DNA of 64,000 nt from Kitasatospora sp. DSM 101779 (GCF_025655475.1 NZ_JAHTIK010000001.1:4585040-4649039), one strand, 5' to 3'. Positions 1-9,739 are shown, numbered from the stretch's first letter. Notes: a model not told the origin generated them from the sequence alone. Numbers and translations are program-made.

Positions 1-945
1 GCCGTTCTGGTAGAGCTCCAGGGCACGGTCGACCATCGACTGCTGGGCGACCACCTGGGCCTCGCAGTCGGCCAGGGTGAACTTGGTGTTCTGGAACTCG
101 GCGACGGCCTGGCCGAAGACCTTGCGGTCCTTCACGTACTGCACCGCGAAGCGCACCGCCGCGGCCGCGGCGGCGTAGGCGCCGACGGCGATCGCCAGGC
201 GCTCCTGCACCAGGTTGTGGGTGAGGTAGGTGAAGGCCCTGCCCTCCTCGCCCAGCAGGTCCTCCACCGGCACCTTGACGTCGGTGAAGGAGAGCTCGGC
301 GGTGTCGGAGGTGCGCAGGCCGATCTTCTGCAGCTTGCGGCCGACCGCGTAGCCCTCGGACTTCGTGTCCACGCAGAGGATCGACAGGCCGGCCCGGCGG
401 TTCGCCGGATCGTACGGAGCGGTGCGGGCCACCACCAGGACGAGGTCCGCCAGCACGCCGCCGGTGATGAAGGTCTTGGCGCCGTTGAGGACGTAGTGGG
501 TGCCGTCCTCGGAGAGCTTCGCCGTGGTCGAGATGCCGGCCAGGTCGGAGCCCGCGCCCGGCTCGGTCATCGCGATCGCCGTCATGATGTCGCCGGAGAC
601 GAAGCCGGGCAGCCAGCGCCGCTTCTGCTCCTCGTTCGCGTACTCCAGCAGGTACGGCAGCACCAGGCCGGTGTGCACGCCGGACGAGCCGAAGCTCACG
701 CCCGCCCGGGCGACCTCCTCGGTGACGACCGCCTGGTACTTGAAACCGCTCTCGCCGGCGCCGCCGTACTCCTCCGGCACCTCGATGCCGTACACGCCGA
801 GGGCGCCGAGCTTGCGGTAGAAGTCGCGCGGCGGGTGGCCGGCCGCCTCCCAGCTCTCGTAGACCGGGACGACCTCCTTGGCGATGAAGTCCCGGATGGT
901 CGCCCGGAACGCCTCGTGGTCCTCGTTGAACACCGTCCGGCGCAC
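1..945 (-). CDS. Acyl-CoA dehydrogenase, C-terminus cut by window edge
   Basis: Oxidises acyl-CoA to enoyl-CoA using FAD in fatty-acid or branched-chain degradation. The readable 315 residues begin VRRTVFNEDHEAFR and continue through an N-terminal helical domain to the middle beta domain, with the family motifs TAIAMTEPGAGSDLAG and KTFITGG. The C-terminal flavin-contacting helical domain has begun (AVQYVKDRKVFGQ) but its end lies before base 1. The GTG start at 945 is set by GAAGGGAG seven bases upstream. The gene is divergent from a TetR regulator 158 bp away, the usual layout for a fatty-acid-responsive pair. Substrate chain length cannot be read from the sequence. Confidence 0.93.
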   Translation of the reverse strand, partial: MRRTVFNEDHEAFRATIRDFIAKEVVPVYESWEAAGHPPRDFYRKLGALGVYGIEVPEEYGGAGESGFKYQAVVTEEVARAGVSFGSSGVHTGLVLPYLLEYANEEQKRRWLPGFVSGDIMTAIAMTEPGAGSDLAGISTTAKLSEDGTHYVLNGAKTFITGGVLADLVLVVARTAPYDPANRRAGLSILCVDTKSEGYAVGRKLQKIGLRTSDTAELSFTDVKVPVEDLLGEEGRAFTYLTHNLVQERLAIAVGAYAAAAAAVRFAVQYVKDRKVFGQAVAEFQNTKFTLADCEAQVVAQQSMVDRALELYQNG

Positions 946-1103
946 GGCGGCGCTCCCTTCGTTCGGCGGCTGATCGCCAGACAAGTTAATCGCCGGTAGC
1001 TGCGGCTGTAAAGCATCGCGGCGGCATTTCCGCGCAGGTCACAGGCGCATAAGTGAATCCTTGCTACCCTGGCGTCGATCATCGGCGAGGTGGAGGAGCG
1101 CAC

Positions 1104-2351
1104 GTGGCGGCGGAGCGCGTACCCGGGGCGGGCGCGGCGGGGCGGGTGGTGCGCCGGCCGCCCGGGCGGAAGGCGCAGATCCTCGCCGCCGCGGCGGAGC
1201 AGTTCCACCGGCGCGGCTACCACCTGGTGTCCATGGCCGACGTCGCCGCCGAGGTCGGCATCACCGCACCCGCCCTCTACCGGCACTTCCGCAGCAAGCC
1301 CGAACTGCTGCTGCGCGCCGTCGCCACCGACCTCCAGGCGCTGCGGACCGCGGTCCGGGCCGGCGCCGGCAGCCCCGCCGAGCTGTGCGCCGCACTCGCC
1401 CCGGTGGCCGTCGACCACCGGGCCCTGGGCACCCTCTGGCACCGCGACGCCCGGCTGCTCGCCCCGGCCGAGCGCGCCGCTCTCCGCCGAGACCTGCGCG
1501 CCGACGTCCGCGCGATGGCCCGCACCCTCGCCCGATCCCGTCCCGAACTCCCCGACGGGCAGGCCGAGTTCCTCTGCTGGTCGCTGCTCTCCGGGTACGG
1601 CAGCCTCTCGTACCACACGTTCGCCCCGCCGCGGCGCTGGTTCGAGACGCTGCTGCGGCGGATCGGCGGCGAACTGCTCGCCGTCGCACCGCAGGACGAG
1701 GACCGCGCCGGACCGGCCGCCGCCCGCGCCGCGCAGACCGCCGCCCCCGCCGGCACCGAGTCCCGCCGGGAGGAACTGCTGCTCGCCGCCGTCCGGCTGT
1801 TCCACGAGCGAGGCTTCGACAACGTCTCCACCGACCGGATCGGCGCCGCCGTCGGCATCGCCGGGCCCAGCGTCTACAAGCACTTCGCCACCAAGGCCGA
1901 GCTGCTCGCCGCCGCCCTCGTCCGCAGCCGCGAACGGCTCTGGCACGAGGTCGAGGGGGCGATCGCCGACAGCACCGGGCCGGCCGCGGCACTGGACGCC
2001 GGCCTGCGCGCCTACCTGGACTTCGCCCGCCGGCACAGCCACTACCTCGGCGCCATGCTGAGCGAGACCGAACGCCTCGACCCGGCCGACCGGCGGGCCG
2101 CCGTCGACTTCCGCCGGGACTTCCTGCGAGTCTGGGTCGGCCTGCTCCAGCAGGTGCGGCCCGACTACGACACCGCCGAGGCCCGGATCCGCGTGCACGC
2201 CATGTTCGCCGTCGTCAACGACGGCGTCCGGCACCGCCCCGGCGGCACCGGACCCGCCGCGGCCGGTCTGCTGGAGCCCGCCGCCCGCGCCGTCCTCGGA
2301 CTGCCCGCGGCCTCGCCACCCACTGCGGGAAAAGAGCTGGTCGACGGATAG
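1104..2351 (+). CDS. TetR-family regulator with two DNA-binding domains
   Basis: The product has 415 residues, about twice the usual TetR length. It carries two separate TetR-type helix-turn-helix segments: one near residues 20-70 (KAQILAAAAEQFHRRGYH, ITAPALYRHF) and one near 225-275 (REELLLAAVRLFHERGFDN, IAGPSVYKHF). Each is followed by a helical stretch that would be the ligand domain. The GTG start at 1104 follows GGAGGAG. An upstream in-frame start at 1053 has no ribosome binding site. It is divergent from the acyl-CoA dehydrogenase, which suggests it represses that gene in response to an acyl-CoA or fatty acid; this is inference. Confidence 0.85.
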   Translation: MAAERVPGAGAAGRVVRRPPGRKAQILAAAAEQFHRRGYHLVSMADVAAEVGITAPALYRHFRSKPELLLRAVATDLQALRTAVRAGAGSPAELCAALAPVAVDHRALGTLWHRDARLLAPAERAALRRDLRADVRAMARTLARSRPELPDGQAEFLCWSLLSGYGSLSYHTFAPPRRWFETLLRRIGGELLAVAPQDEDRAGPAAARAAQTAAPAGTESRREELLLAAVRLFHERGFDNVSTDRIGAAVGIAGPSVYKHFATKAELLAAALVRSRERLWHEVEGAIADSTGPAAALDAGLRAYLDFARRHSHYLGAMLSETERLDPADRRAAVDFRRDFLRVWVGLLQQVRPDYDTAEARIRVHAMFAVVNDGVRHRPGGTGPAAAGLLEPAARAVLGLPAASPPTAGKELVDG

Positions 2352-2374
2352 TCGTACTGGCAGAATCCGACCTC

Positions 2375-4207
2375 ATGTCCCAAGGTCTGCCGCCCGCCGA
2401 CAATCTGCGCACGACCGAGGTCGACCTCGGGGGGCTGGTGAGCGTACTCGCCACCCACCTCTACTCCACCCCGCTGGTCGCCCTGCGCGAACTCGTCCAG
2501 AACGCCCACGACTCGCACACCCGCCGCCGGCTGGAGGACCCGGAGTCCACCGCCGTCCCGGTGATCCGCGTCCGGGCCGACACCGCCCGCCGCACCCTCA
2601 CCGTCGAGGACACCGGCGCCGGCCTCACCGAGCCCGAGATCCACGCCTACCTCGCCACCGTCGGCACCGGCTACACCCGGATGCTGCGCGACCTGACCGG
2701 CAACCAGGACCTCATCGGCGCCTTCGGCCTCGGCTTCCTCTCCGCCTTCTCGGTCGCCGACGAAGTCACCGTCACCACCACCTCGCACCGCGAACCCGGC
2801 CTCGGCCACCGCTACCGCAGCCGCGGCGGCGAGCAGTACAGCGTCGAACCGGTCGAGCCGCGGCCCGCCCCCGGCACCGCCGTGGAACTCCGCCTCAAGG
2901 CCGAGCACGGCCACCTCGCCGACGAGGAGGCGCTGCGCGAGGTCCTCGGCCGCTACTGCGTCCTGCTGCCGATCCCGGTGTACGTCGGCGAGGACGAACG
3001 GCCCGTCAACGACGTCCTGGTGCCCTGGCGGCAGAGCGTCGACGGCGACCTGCACACCGCCCGGATGCGCTTCGCCTCCGCCTTCGGCCGCCGCTTCGAC
3101 CCGCTCACCGCCTTCCCCGTCACCCCCGTCGAGGGCGCCACCGACGCCGTCGGCCTGCTCTGGGTCCAGGACGGCGGCACCTACGGCTCCACCGACAACC
3201 GCGACCTCGCCGTCTACCTGCGCGGCATGCTGCTCGCCGACGACGCCCGCGACCTGCTGCCCAGCTGGGCCGGATTCATCGGCGGCGTCGTCGAGTCCAG
3301 CCGGCTCACCCCCACCGCCAGCCGCGAGGACCTGCAGCGCGACGAGCACTACCGCGCCCTGCAGAAGGCCCTCGCCGACGCCGTCGTCGACGGCCTCTAC
3401 GAGACCGCGCGGCTGCACCCCGCCGCCTGGCGCCGCATCCTCGCCCGGCACGGCCAGGACCTGCTCGGCGCCGCCCTCTGCGACGACCGCCTCTTCACCC
3501 TGCTCGCCGACGACGTCCCCGTCCCCACCTCCCAGGGCGACCTCACCGCCGGCGCCCTGCGCGCCGCCGGCCGCGGCGCCCTGCACGTCGCCCTCGGCAG
3601 CGGCGGCGGCTTCGAGGAGATGCTCTACCGCGCCATGCAGGTGCCCATCGCTCGCGGCGACCGGTACGCCGTCCTGCCGTTCCTGCGGCGCTACGCCCAG
3701 CTGAAGGACTGCCGGATCGTCGAACTCGGCAGCGAGAGCGGCAACCGCGAGCTCTTCCGCGACCCCGCGGAGCCGCTCGCCGCGGAAGAGACCGCCTGGC
3801 TCACCGCAGCCCTCGCCGACGAGGGCGAACAGCTCGTACCCGCCCGCTTCGACCCGCCTGGGCTGCCGCTCGTCCTGGTGCCCGACCGGGAGGCCGAACT
3901 CAAGGCCCGCATCGAGGACGACCAGGCGGACGCCCGGATCCCCTCCGCGGCGCTGCGGCTCGCCCGGGCGTTCACCGCCCGAACCGACGGCACCGTCAAG
4001 GCCCGGCTCTACCTCAACCTCGCCTCGCCGGCCGTCCAGGACCTGCTCACCGCCTACCGCGCGGGGCACACCGGCAGCGCCACCGCCGCCGGGCTGCTGC
4101 GCTCGCTCAAGGTGATCATGGCCGCCGCCGGCGGGTCCGCCAACGGCGACCTCACCGCCGCGCTCGCCGGCATCGGCACCGCGGTGGCCGCCCTGACCTG
4201 GGAGTAG
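2375..4207 (+). CDS. HSP90-family (HtpG-like) ATPase
   Basis: A 610-residue GHKL ATPase related to the chaperone HSP90/HtpG. The N-terminal nucleotide pocket is clear: ELVQNAHDS (catalytic Glu and Mg-binding Asn), DTGAGLT, and the lid region GAFGLGFLSAFSVADEV. The middle domain follows (YCVLLPIPVYVG, then RGMLLADDARDLLPSW), with the catalytic-loop-like stretch SSRLTPTASREDLQRD. The C-terminal region is divergent and ends LTWE, so no TPR-binding MEEVD tail is present. It begins 23 bp after the TetR gene, and a large TPR protein follows, suggesting a chaperone and partner unit. It is shorter and more divergent than housekeeping HtpG. Confidence 0.9.
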   Translation: MSQGLPPADNLRTTEVDLGGLVSVLATHLYSTPLVALRELVQNAHDSHTRRRLEDPESTAVPVIRVRADTARRTLTVEDTGAGLTEPEIHAYLATVGTGYTRMLRDLTGNQDLIGAFGLGFLSAFSVADEVTVTTTSHREPGLGHRYRSRGGEQYSVEPVEPRPAPGTAVELRLKAEHGHLADEEALREVLGRYCVLLPIPVYVGEDERPVNDVLVPWRQSVDGDLHTARMRFASAFGRRFDPLTAFPVTPVEGATDAVGLLWVQDGGTYGSTDNRDLAVYLRGMLLADDARDLLPSWAGFIGGVVESSRLTPTASREDLQRDEHYRALQKALADAVVDGLYETARLHPAAWRRILARHGQDLLGAALCDDRLFTLLADDVPVPTSQGDLTAGALRAAGRGALHVALGSGGGFEEMLYRAMQVPIARGDRYAVLPFLRRYAQLKDCRIVELGSESGNRELFRDPAEPLAAEETAWLTAALADEGEQLVPARFDPPGLPLVLVPDREAELKARIEDDQADARIPSAALRLARAFTARTDGTVKARLYLNLASPAVQDLLTAYRAGHTGSATAAGLLRSLKVIMAAAGGSANGDLTAALAGIGTAVAALTWE

Positions 4208-4222
4208 GGAGAGCACCCAGGG

Positions 4223-4238
4223 GCGCGGGGAACCGCGC
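4223..4238. repeat. Streptomyces-type intergenic hairpin motif
   Basis: A 6-bp GCGCGG/CCGCGC stem with a GGAA loop sits inside the string CCAGGGGCGCGGGGAACC. From memory this is a very common small intergenic element in Streptomyces genomes. It lies between the HSP90-like gene and the TPR gene and could act as a weak terminator. A related reverse-orientation version occurs near 32620. Confidence 0.45.
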
Positions 4239-4364
4239 GATTCGGATGCGGGCCACTGTGCGTATCAGGGGCCGGCCCGGGTTCGTACCGAACCCGCCGC
4301 TGAGGGTGCACCACCCGCGCCAATGAGGGCTGCCCATCCTTCGTCCGTGAGGAGTTCACACCGT

Positions 4365-6713
4365 ATGACCACCGACATCTGGGCCTGGGTGCGGGACACC
4401 CACGAGCAGCTGTCCGAGGCGGGCCACCACCGCCTCGCCGCCGCCCTGGTGGAGATCGCCGGGCACGCCGTCGAGGGCCGCAACGAGCAGCTCGACGCGA
4501 TGTACCCGGAGGCGCTCGCCTCCGCCCGGGCGCTCGGCCTGCCCTGGGTCGAGGTGTTCCTGCGGCACTGGCGGATGCAGAACCTGCTGAACAAGCGCCA
4601 CCAGGGCGAGGCCGCGATGGCGGAGGCCGTCGACCTGCTGGAGTTCGCGCACCGCGAGGAGACCGTCTCCTGCCCCCAGTCGGTCTGCGCCGTGCAGGAC
4701 TTCACCATCTGCCACGCCAACATCGACGGACCGGGCTACGTGCCCGAGCGGCTGGCCGTGCTGGAGGAGACGCTGGCCCGGGTCGAGCCCGCCCGCGCCT
4801 GCTTCGACTGCCTGTCACGGGAGTACGCCGACACCCTGGAGGACGACGGCCGGCCCGCGGACGCCCTCGCCCACCTCGATCGCGCGCAGGCACGGATCCA
4901 GGCGGCCGGCGAGCAGGTCTCGCTGGCCTTCGGCCACAGCCGGGCCGCCGCGCTGATGAACCTCGGCCGGCCCGAGGACGCCCTGGCGGCGTACGACACC
5001 GCGGAACGCGCCTACGCCGCCCGCCACCAGCCGGACGACGACGACCGGCGCAAGCTCGCCGTCGGCCGGGCCGTCGCCCTGGCCGCCCTCGGCCGCAGCG
5101 AGGAGGCGCTGGGGCAGCTGCCGGACGCGGAGGAGGCCGACAGCTACCCCGACATCCGGCACCGCTGGGCGACCGCCGTCCAGACCCTCGCCGAGGCAGG
5201 GGCGCTGCCGCACGGCGAGCTCGACAACGACGCCGCCCTCGGCGTCCGGCTCGCCCAGTGGGTGGCCTACCTGGACACCGCCGGCTCGCACCGGCCCTGC
5301 CTGGACCTGCTGCTGATCGCCGGCCGGCTGGCCGTCGCCCGTGGCGCCCGGACCGTCGCGCTCACCCTCGTCGCCACCGGCGACCGCAAGCTCGGCCGAC
5401 TGCGCCGCACCGACGGCGTCGCCGAGCGGCTCGCCGAGCTGCGCTCCGCGGCCGAGGCGCTGCCGCTGCCCGAGACCCCGGTACCGGCCGCCGAACTGCC
5501 CGAGTGGCTCGGCACCCGCCGGGTCACCTTCGAGCAGGCGCTGGACCACTTCACCGCGGCGAGCGCCGAGTCCGCCGAGGCCGCGGCGGCGCTCGTCCTG
5601 CAGCGGGCGCGGGCCCTGGACGCGCTCGGCCACCCGCGGGCCGCCGCGGACCTGCTCTGGGCCCGCCTCGACGAGGACCCGGCGGACGAGCACCTGCCCG
5701 GCATTCTCGGCCAGGTGCTGATCGACGCCGAGGACGGTGACGGCATCCGGCGGCTCGCCGACCGGCTGATGCCCGCCAACCCCTCCGAGGCGCACTGGAT
5801 CCGGGCCCGCTGGGCCGCCGCCCAGGGCCGGTGGGAGGAGGTCGGAGAGCACTGCGACGGCGTCCTCGCGCATGAGCCGGACGCGCTGAACACCCGCCGG
5901 CTCGCCGCCACCGCGGCCACCCGCCTCGACGACCACGCGCGGGCCCAGCGGCTCTACCAGGAGCTGCTGGAGCACGCGGTGCCCGCCGACCTCGCGGGCG
6001 AGGACGAGGAGCACCACACCGTCCAGGAGCCCGACCTGTGGCACCTGATCACGGCCGCGACGGCCAACCGGGACTGGGCGGTCGTCCGCAGCACCGGCGC
6101 GCTGATCGGCATCGAGTTCGACGCCGACGAGGGCCCGGTGGATGAGGAGTGGCAGATGGTCACCGTCCGCACCACCCGGGCCAACGGGGCGAGCGTGGAC
6201 CTTCCCGCCGTCCGCACCGGCCCGGCCACCGCGCGGATCCTGCCGGTGCTCGGCGAGGACGTGCCGCTCAACCACCGGGACGTGGTGGTGTTCGGGCCGG
6301 CCGTGCTCAACGAGCGCCCCAAGGGCGAGGCCGAGCAGGAGGCCTGGCGTCCGGTCTTCCGGCAGCTGACGCTGCTCGACCCGGCCGGCTACACCACGCA
6401 CTGGGTGGACGGCGCCTGGCCGGGCGACGCCGCCTGGTACGCGCTCCGCGAGGCACTCGCCGAGGAGCAGTACGGGCTGTGGGCGTACAGCGGCGACCAG
6501 TACGCCGTCACCGACCCGGCCGGCGGCGACAGCCTGCCCGGCATCTACGCCGCGCTCGGCGTGCCGCCGACCGCCACCTCGGCGGACGCCGACGCCCTGC
6601 TGCAGCGGCTGACGGCCGGCTGGGAACACCCGCTGAGCTGGCTCGACCTGGCGAAGGCGGCCGGCGCGGACACGGCCCGGCACGAGGAGACCGTGCGGCG
6701 CTACGGGCTCTGA
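4365..6713 (+). CDS. Large tetratricopeptide-repeat protein, HSP90 neighbour
   Basis: The protein has 782 residues. Roughly residues 1-550 are alpha-helical pairs with TPR character, for example GRPADALAHLDRAQARIQ, GRPEDALAAYDTAERAY and DHARAQRLYQELLEHA. The last 230 residues form a different, more beta-rich and aromatic domain (ARILPVLGEDVPLNHRDVVVFGP; GYTTHWVDGAWPGDAAWYAL) that I do not recognise. The ATG at 4365 has GAGGAG ten bases upstream; an earlier in-frame ATG at 4323 does not. Its position directly after the HSP90-like gene suggests it recruits clients or partners for that ATPase. That role is inference, drawn partly from the known pairing of eukaryotic HSP90 with TPR co-chaperones. 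Confidence 0.8.
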   Translation: MTTDIWAWVRDTHEQLSEAGHHRLAAALVEIAGHAVEGRNEQLDAMYPEALASARALGLPWVEVFLRHWRMQNLLNKRHQGEAAMAEAVDLLEFAHREETVSCPQSVCAVQDFTICHANIDGPGYVPERLAVLEETLARVEPARACFDCLSREYADTLEDDGRPADALAHLDRAQARIQAAGEQVSLAFGHSRAAALMNLGRPEDALAAYDTAERAYAARHQPDDDDRRKLAVGRAVALAALGRSEEALGQLPDAEEADSYPDIRHRWATAVQTLAEAGALPHGELDNDAALGVRLAQWVAYLDTAGSHRPCLDLLLIAGRLAVARGARTVALTLVATGDRKLGRLRRTDGVAERLAELRSAAEALPLPETPVPAAELPEWLGTRRVTFEQALDHFTAASAESAEAAAALVLQRARALDALGHPRAAADLLWARLDEDPADEHLPGILGQVLIDAEDGDGIRRLADRLMPANPSEAHWIRARWAAAQGRWEEVGEHCDGVLAHEPDALNTRRLAATAATRLDDHARAQRLYQELLEHAVPADLAGEDEEHHTVQEPDLWHLITAATANRDWAVVRSTGALIGIEFDADEGPVDEEWQMVTVRTTRANGASVDLPAVRTGPATARILPVLGEDVPLNHRDVVVFGPAVLNERPKGEAEQEAWRPVFRQLTLLDPAGYTTHWVDGAWPGDAAWYALREALAEEQYGLWAYSGDQYAVTDPAGGDSLPGIYAALGVPPTATSADADALLQRLTAGWEHPLSWLDLAKAAGADTARHEETVRRYGL

Positions 6714-6921
6714 GCGGGGAACGGGCCCGGACCGGGCCCGGTACCCCTCACGCCCGGGGGCGGGTGTCCGTGATGTCCGTCACGTCCACCCGCCCGGGCT
6801 GCGGCCGCCGCGCGGTCCCGCCACGGCGGACATGTGCGTCCGCGCGTTCGATCGGGCAAGGTGGGGCGCAGGATCGGAGCGTGGCCGGCGCGGCCACCAG
6901 GGGCGGCGAGGAGTGGCGGAC

Positions 6922-8673
6922 GTGCCGAAGCGGGGCCGGCCGGGCGGCGGCAAGAAGGCCAGGGGCGGCCGCAGACCCGCCGCGGCCCCCGTCGTGCCGC
7001 CCGCCGACGGGACTCCGCAGCGGCCAGCCCGTGGACCGGCCGGGCAGGCGCCGCCCACCGAGGGCCTGCTCGGGTCCGCCGCACCCGCCCGCTCGCCGCG
7101 GACCGCGGTGCCGCTCGCCCCGCCGCCCCCGCCCACCGAGGGGCTGCTCGTCCCCACCGGCGGGCCCGAGGACACCCTCACCCCGGAGGACTGGCGCGCC
7201 GCCGGCTACACCCCGGCCCACGGCGTGGACCTGTCGGAGCTGCAGGCCGGAGCCCCCGGCTCCGCGCCCTGGCCGGACCGGATGCGCACCCTGCTGCGCA
7301 CCCCGATGACCGAGCGGCCCGCCTTCGAGCGGACCCCGCGCGACCTGCACCCGTCGGCCGCCCGGCACGTCCCCCGGGTGCTCGACCTCACCCTGCGGAT
7401 CGGCGAACTGCTGCTCGCCAGCGGCGAGGCCGCCGAGGACGTCGAGGCGGCGATGCTGGGCATCGCGCACGCCTACCGGCTGGACCACTGCGAGCCGCAG
7501 GTCACCTTCACGCTGATCTCCATCTCGTACCACCCGTCGCTGATCGACCCGCCGGTGAGCGCGGCCCGGACCGTCCGCCGGCGCACCTCGGACTACACCC
7601 GGCTGGCTGCGGTGCACCGGCTGGTCGCCGACATCACGGCGGAGAAGATCCCGGTCAACGACGCCTACCGGCGACTCGCCGTGATCCGCCGCAACCGGCA
7701 CCCCTACCCGGCCTGGCTGCTGGCGCTGGCCACCGGCCTGCTGGCGGGGGCGGCGACCTTCCTGGTCGGCGGGCGGATCGACGGCAAGGCATGGCTGGTC
7801 TTCGCCGGCGCGTTCCTCGCCGCGGTGGTCGGCGACCGGATCGCCTCGCTGATCGCCCGCCGCGGGCTGCCGGAGTTCTACCAGTTCGTGGTCGCGGCGA
7901 CGCCGGCCGCGCTGATCGGCATCGTGCTCTCCTTCAACGACCTGCACCTGCGCGGCTCGGTGGTGATCACCGGTGGCCTGTTCGCCCTGCTGCCCGGCCG
8001 GGCGCTGGTCGCCGCTGTTCAGGACGGCCTGACGGGCTTCTACATCACCGCCGCCGCCCGCCTGCTGGAGGTGCTCTACCTGATCGCCGGCATCGTGATC
8101 GGCGTGATGTCGGTGCTCTACCTCGGCGTCAACTACAACGCCAAGCTCCGCCCGGACGAGTCGATCGGCGGCGCCGTCGACCCGCCGATCCAGCTGCTCG
8201 CCGCGATGGTGCTGGCGCTGGCCTTCGCGGTGCTGCTGCAGACCGAGCGGCGGACGCTGCCGATGGCCGTGCTGATGAGCGGGATCGGCTGGTCGACGTA
8301 CGGAGTGCTGACGAACGCCGGGGTCTCCCCGATCGCGGCGACCGGCGTTGCGGCCGGCCTGGTCGGCCTCTTCGGCCAGCTGACGGCGCGCTACCGGAGG
8401 GCGTCCGCGCTGCCGTACGTGACGGCGGCGATCGGCCCGCTGATGCCGGGTTCGGCGCTCTACCTGGGCATGCTGTCCTTCGCCCAGGGGCACGCCAGCG
8501 CCGGGCTGGTCTCCGTCACCCGGGCCGCCGCGCTGGCGATGGCCCTGGCGATCGGCGTCAACCTGGGAGGCGAGGTCGCCCGGCTCTTCCTGAAGACCCC
8601 CGGTGCGACCGAGCCGCTCGCGCCCCACCTGCTCGTCCCCCGCCGGGCCGCCAAACGCACCCGCGGGTTCTGA
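6922..8673 (+). CDS. ThrE-family threonine/serine exporter
   Basis: A 583-residue inner-membrane protein of the ThrE type. A proline- and glycine-rich cytosolic leader of about 120 residues precedes the ThrE domain. The cytosolic half contains LRIGELLLASGEAAEDVEAAM and the HCEPQVTFTLISISY region. About ten membrane segments follow, from YPAWLLALATGLLAGAATFLVGG to the last helices near RAAALAMALAIGVNLGGE. The GTG at 6922 is preferred because GAGGAG lies eight bases upstream; the GTG at 6913 overlaps that site. The family exports small hydroxy amino acids by proton exchange; the true substrate here is unknown. Confidence 0.85.
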   Translation: MPKRGRPGGGKKARGGRRPAAAPVVPPADGTPQRPARGPAGQAPPTEGLLGSAAPARSPRTAVPLAPPPPPTEGLLVPTGGPEDTLTPEDWRAAGYTPAHGVDLSELQAGAPGSAPWPDRMRTLLRTPMTERPAFERTPRDLHPSAARHVPRVLDLTLRIGELLLASGEAAEDVEAAMLGIAHAYRLDHCEPQVTFTLISISYHPSLIDPPVSAARTVRRRTSDYTRLAAVHRLVADITAEKIPVNDAYRRLAVIRRNRHPYPAWLLALATGLLAGAATFLVGGRIDGKAWLVFAGAFLAAVVGDRIASLIARRGLPEFYQFVVAATPAALIGIVLSFNDLHLRGSVVITGGLFALLPGRALVAAVQDGLTGFYITAAARLLEVLYLIAGIVIGVMSVLYLGVNYNAKLRPDESIGGAVDPPIQLLAAMVLALAFAVLLQTERRTLPMAVLMSGIGWSTYGVLTNAGVSPIAATGVAAGLVGLFGQLTARYRRASALPYVTAAIGPLMPGSALYLGMLSFAQGHASAGLVSVTRAAALAMALAIGVNLGGEVARLFLKTPGATEPLAPHLLVPRRAAKRTRGF

Positions 8674-8729
8674 CCGGTCGTTGGCCCCTCGACGCCCCGG
8701 AGCACCACCCGAGAACGAAGGCACCACCC

Positions 8730-9720
8730 GTGATCAACGACCTGCTGGACGGCTACCGCGAGCACATCGTCGACGCCCACAAGCAGCCGCTCTTCCTGCT
8801 GCTCGTCGGCTTCATCGTGTCCTTCGTCGGCATCCGCTTCAGCGTGCGGATGATCCGCGCCCAGGTGCGCTGGTGGCCGGGCAACATCACCCCGGGCGGG
8901 CTGCACATCCACCACATGGTCTTCGGACTGGGCTTCCTGCTGGTCGGCGGGATCGGGGTGTTCGCCACCAACGGCGGCCACCCCTGGATCGACTGGTTCG
9001 GCCTGTGCTTCGGCATCGGCTGCGGCCTGGTGCTGGACGAGTTCGCGCTGATCCTGCACCTGGACGACGTCTACTGGAGCGAACAGGGCCGCAAGTCGGT
9101 GGACGCCGTCGTGCTCGTCCTGCTCGGGACGGCGCTGCTGCTCACCGGTTACGTCCCGCTCGGCGTCGTGCCCGGCCAGACCTCCGCGACGGGCGAGGGC
9201 CGGTGGGGCCTGGTCGCGGTGATCTCGGTGAACGCGCTGGTCTCGATGGTCGCCCTGGTCAAGGGCAAGATGTGGACCGGCCTGCTCGGCATCATGGTGC
9301 CCGGTCTCGCCTGGGTCGGCGCCGTCCGCCTCGCCCGGCCCGGCAGCCCGTGGGCCCGCTGGCGCTACCGCTCCCGGCCGCGCCGGATGCAGCGCGCGGT
9401 GCGCCGCGAGCGGCGGCTGCACGCCCGCGCCGACGTGGCCCGCACCTGGCTGTTCGACCTCATCGCCGGCGCCCCGGACAAGGTTCCGGCGCACCACACC
9501 GCCACCCACCGGGTCGCCGAGCGGATGGCCGCCCGGGCCACCGCCCACCTCGACGTGCAGCACGCCAGGGCGCTCGCCCGCGCACGCCCGCCGCCGGACC
9601 GTCCGGGCCGGCCGGCAGCGGGTGTACGCCGCCCGTCCGTCCGCCGCGGAGACCCCGGAGCCGTACGCCCCCTACCGCCACCCGCGGCTGCCGCACCCGC
9701 AGCCGCGCCGACAGGTCTGA
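8730..9720 (+). CDS. Integral membrane protein, reading frame broken near 9590
   Basis: It begins VINDLLDGYREHIVDAHKQP and has several membrane helices, with a conserved-looking HIHHMVFGLGFLLVGG segment and acidic DDVYWSEQG. A basic tail follows (RRMQRAVRRERRLHARADVA). From about base 9592 the uninterrupted frame switches. The original frame becomes poor in G/C at third positions, while the +1 frame is about 95% G/C there. The +1 frame encodes a natural end, GRQRVYAARPSAAETPEPY, stopping at 9718-9720. One extra C in the CCCGCCGCC run at 9585-9594 would explain this, giving a product of about 330 residues. If the window is read literally the frame runs to 9941. Function is unknown. Confidence 0.7.
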
Positions 9721-9739
9721 CCGTCGGGCCACGACCGGG

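Noticed and set aside
696..2234. A 512-codon minus-strand frame that enters the acyl-CoA dehydrogenase region
   Set aside because: It reads the dehydrogenase in the wrong frame and the TetR gene antisense; both true genes have clear motifs.
4815..6683. A 622-codon minus-strand frame opposite the TPR gene
   Set aside because: Composition is dominated by Gly, Arg, Val and Leu with no family pattern; it mirrors the codon bias of the real gene.
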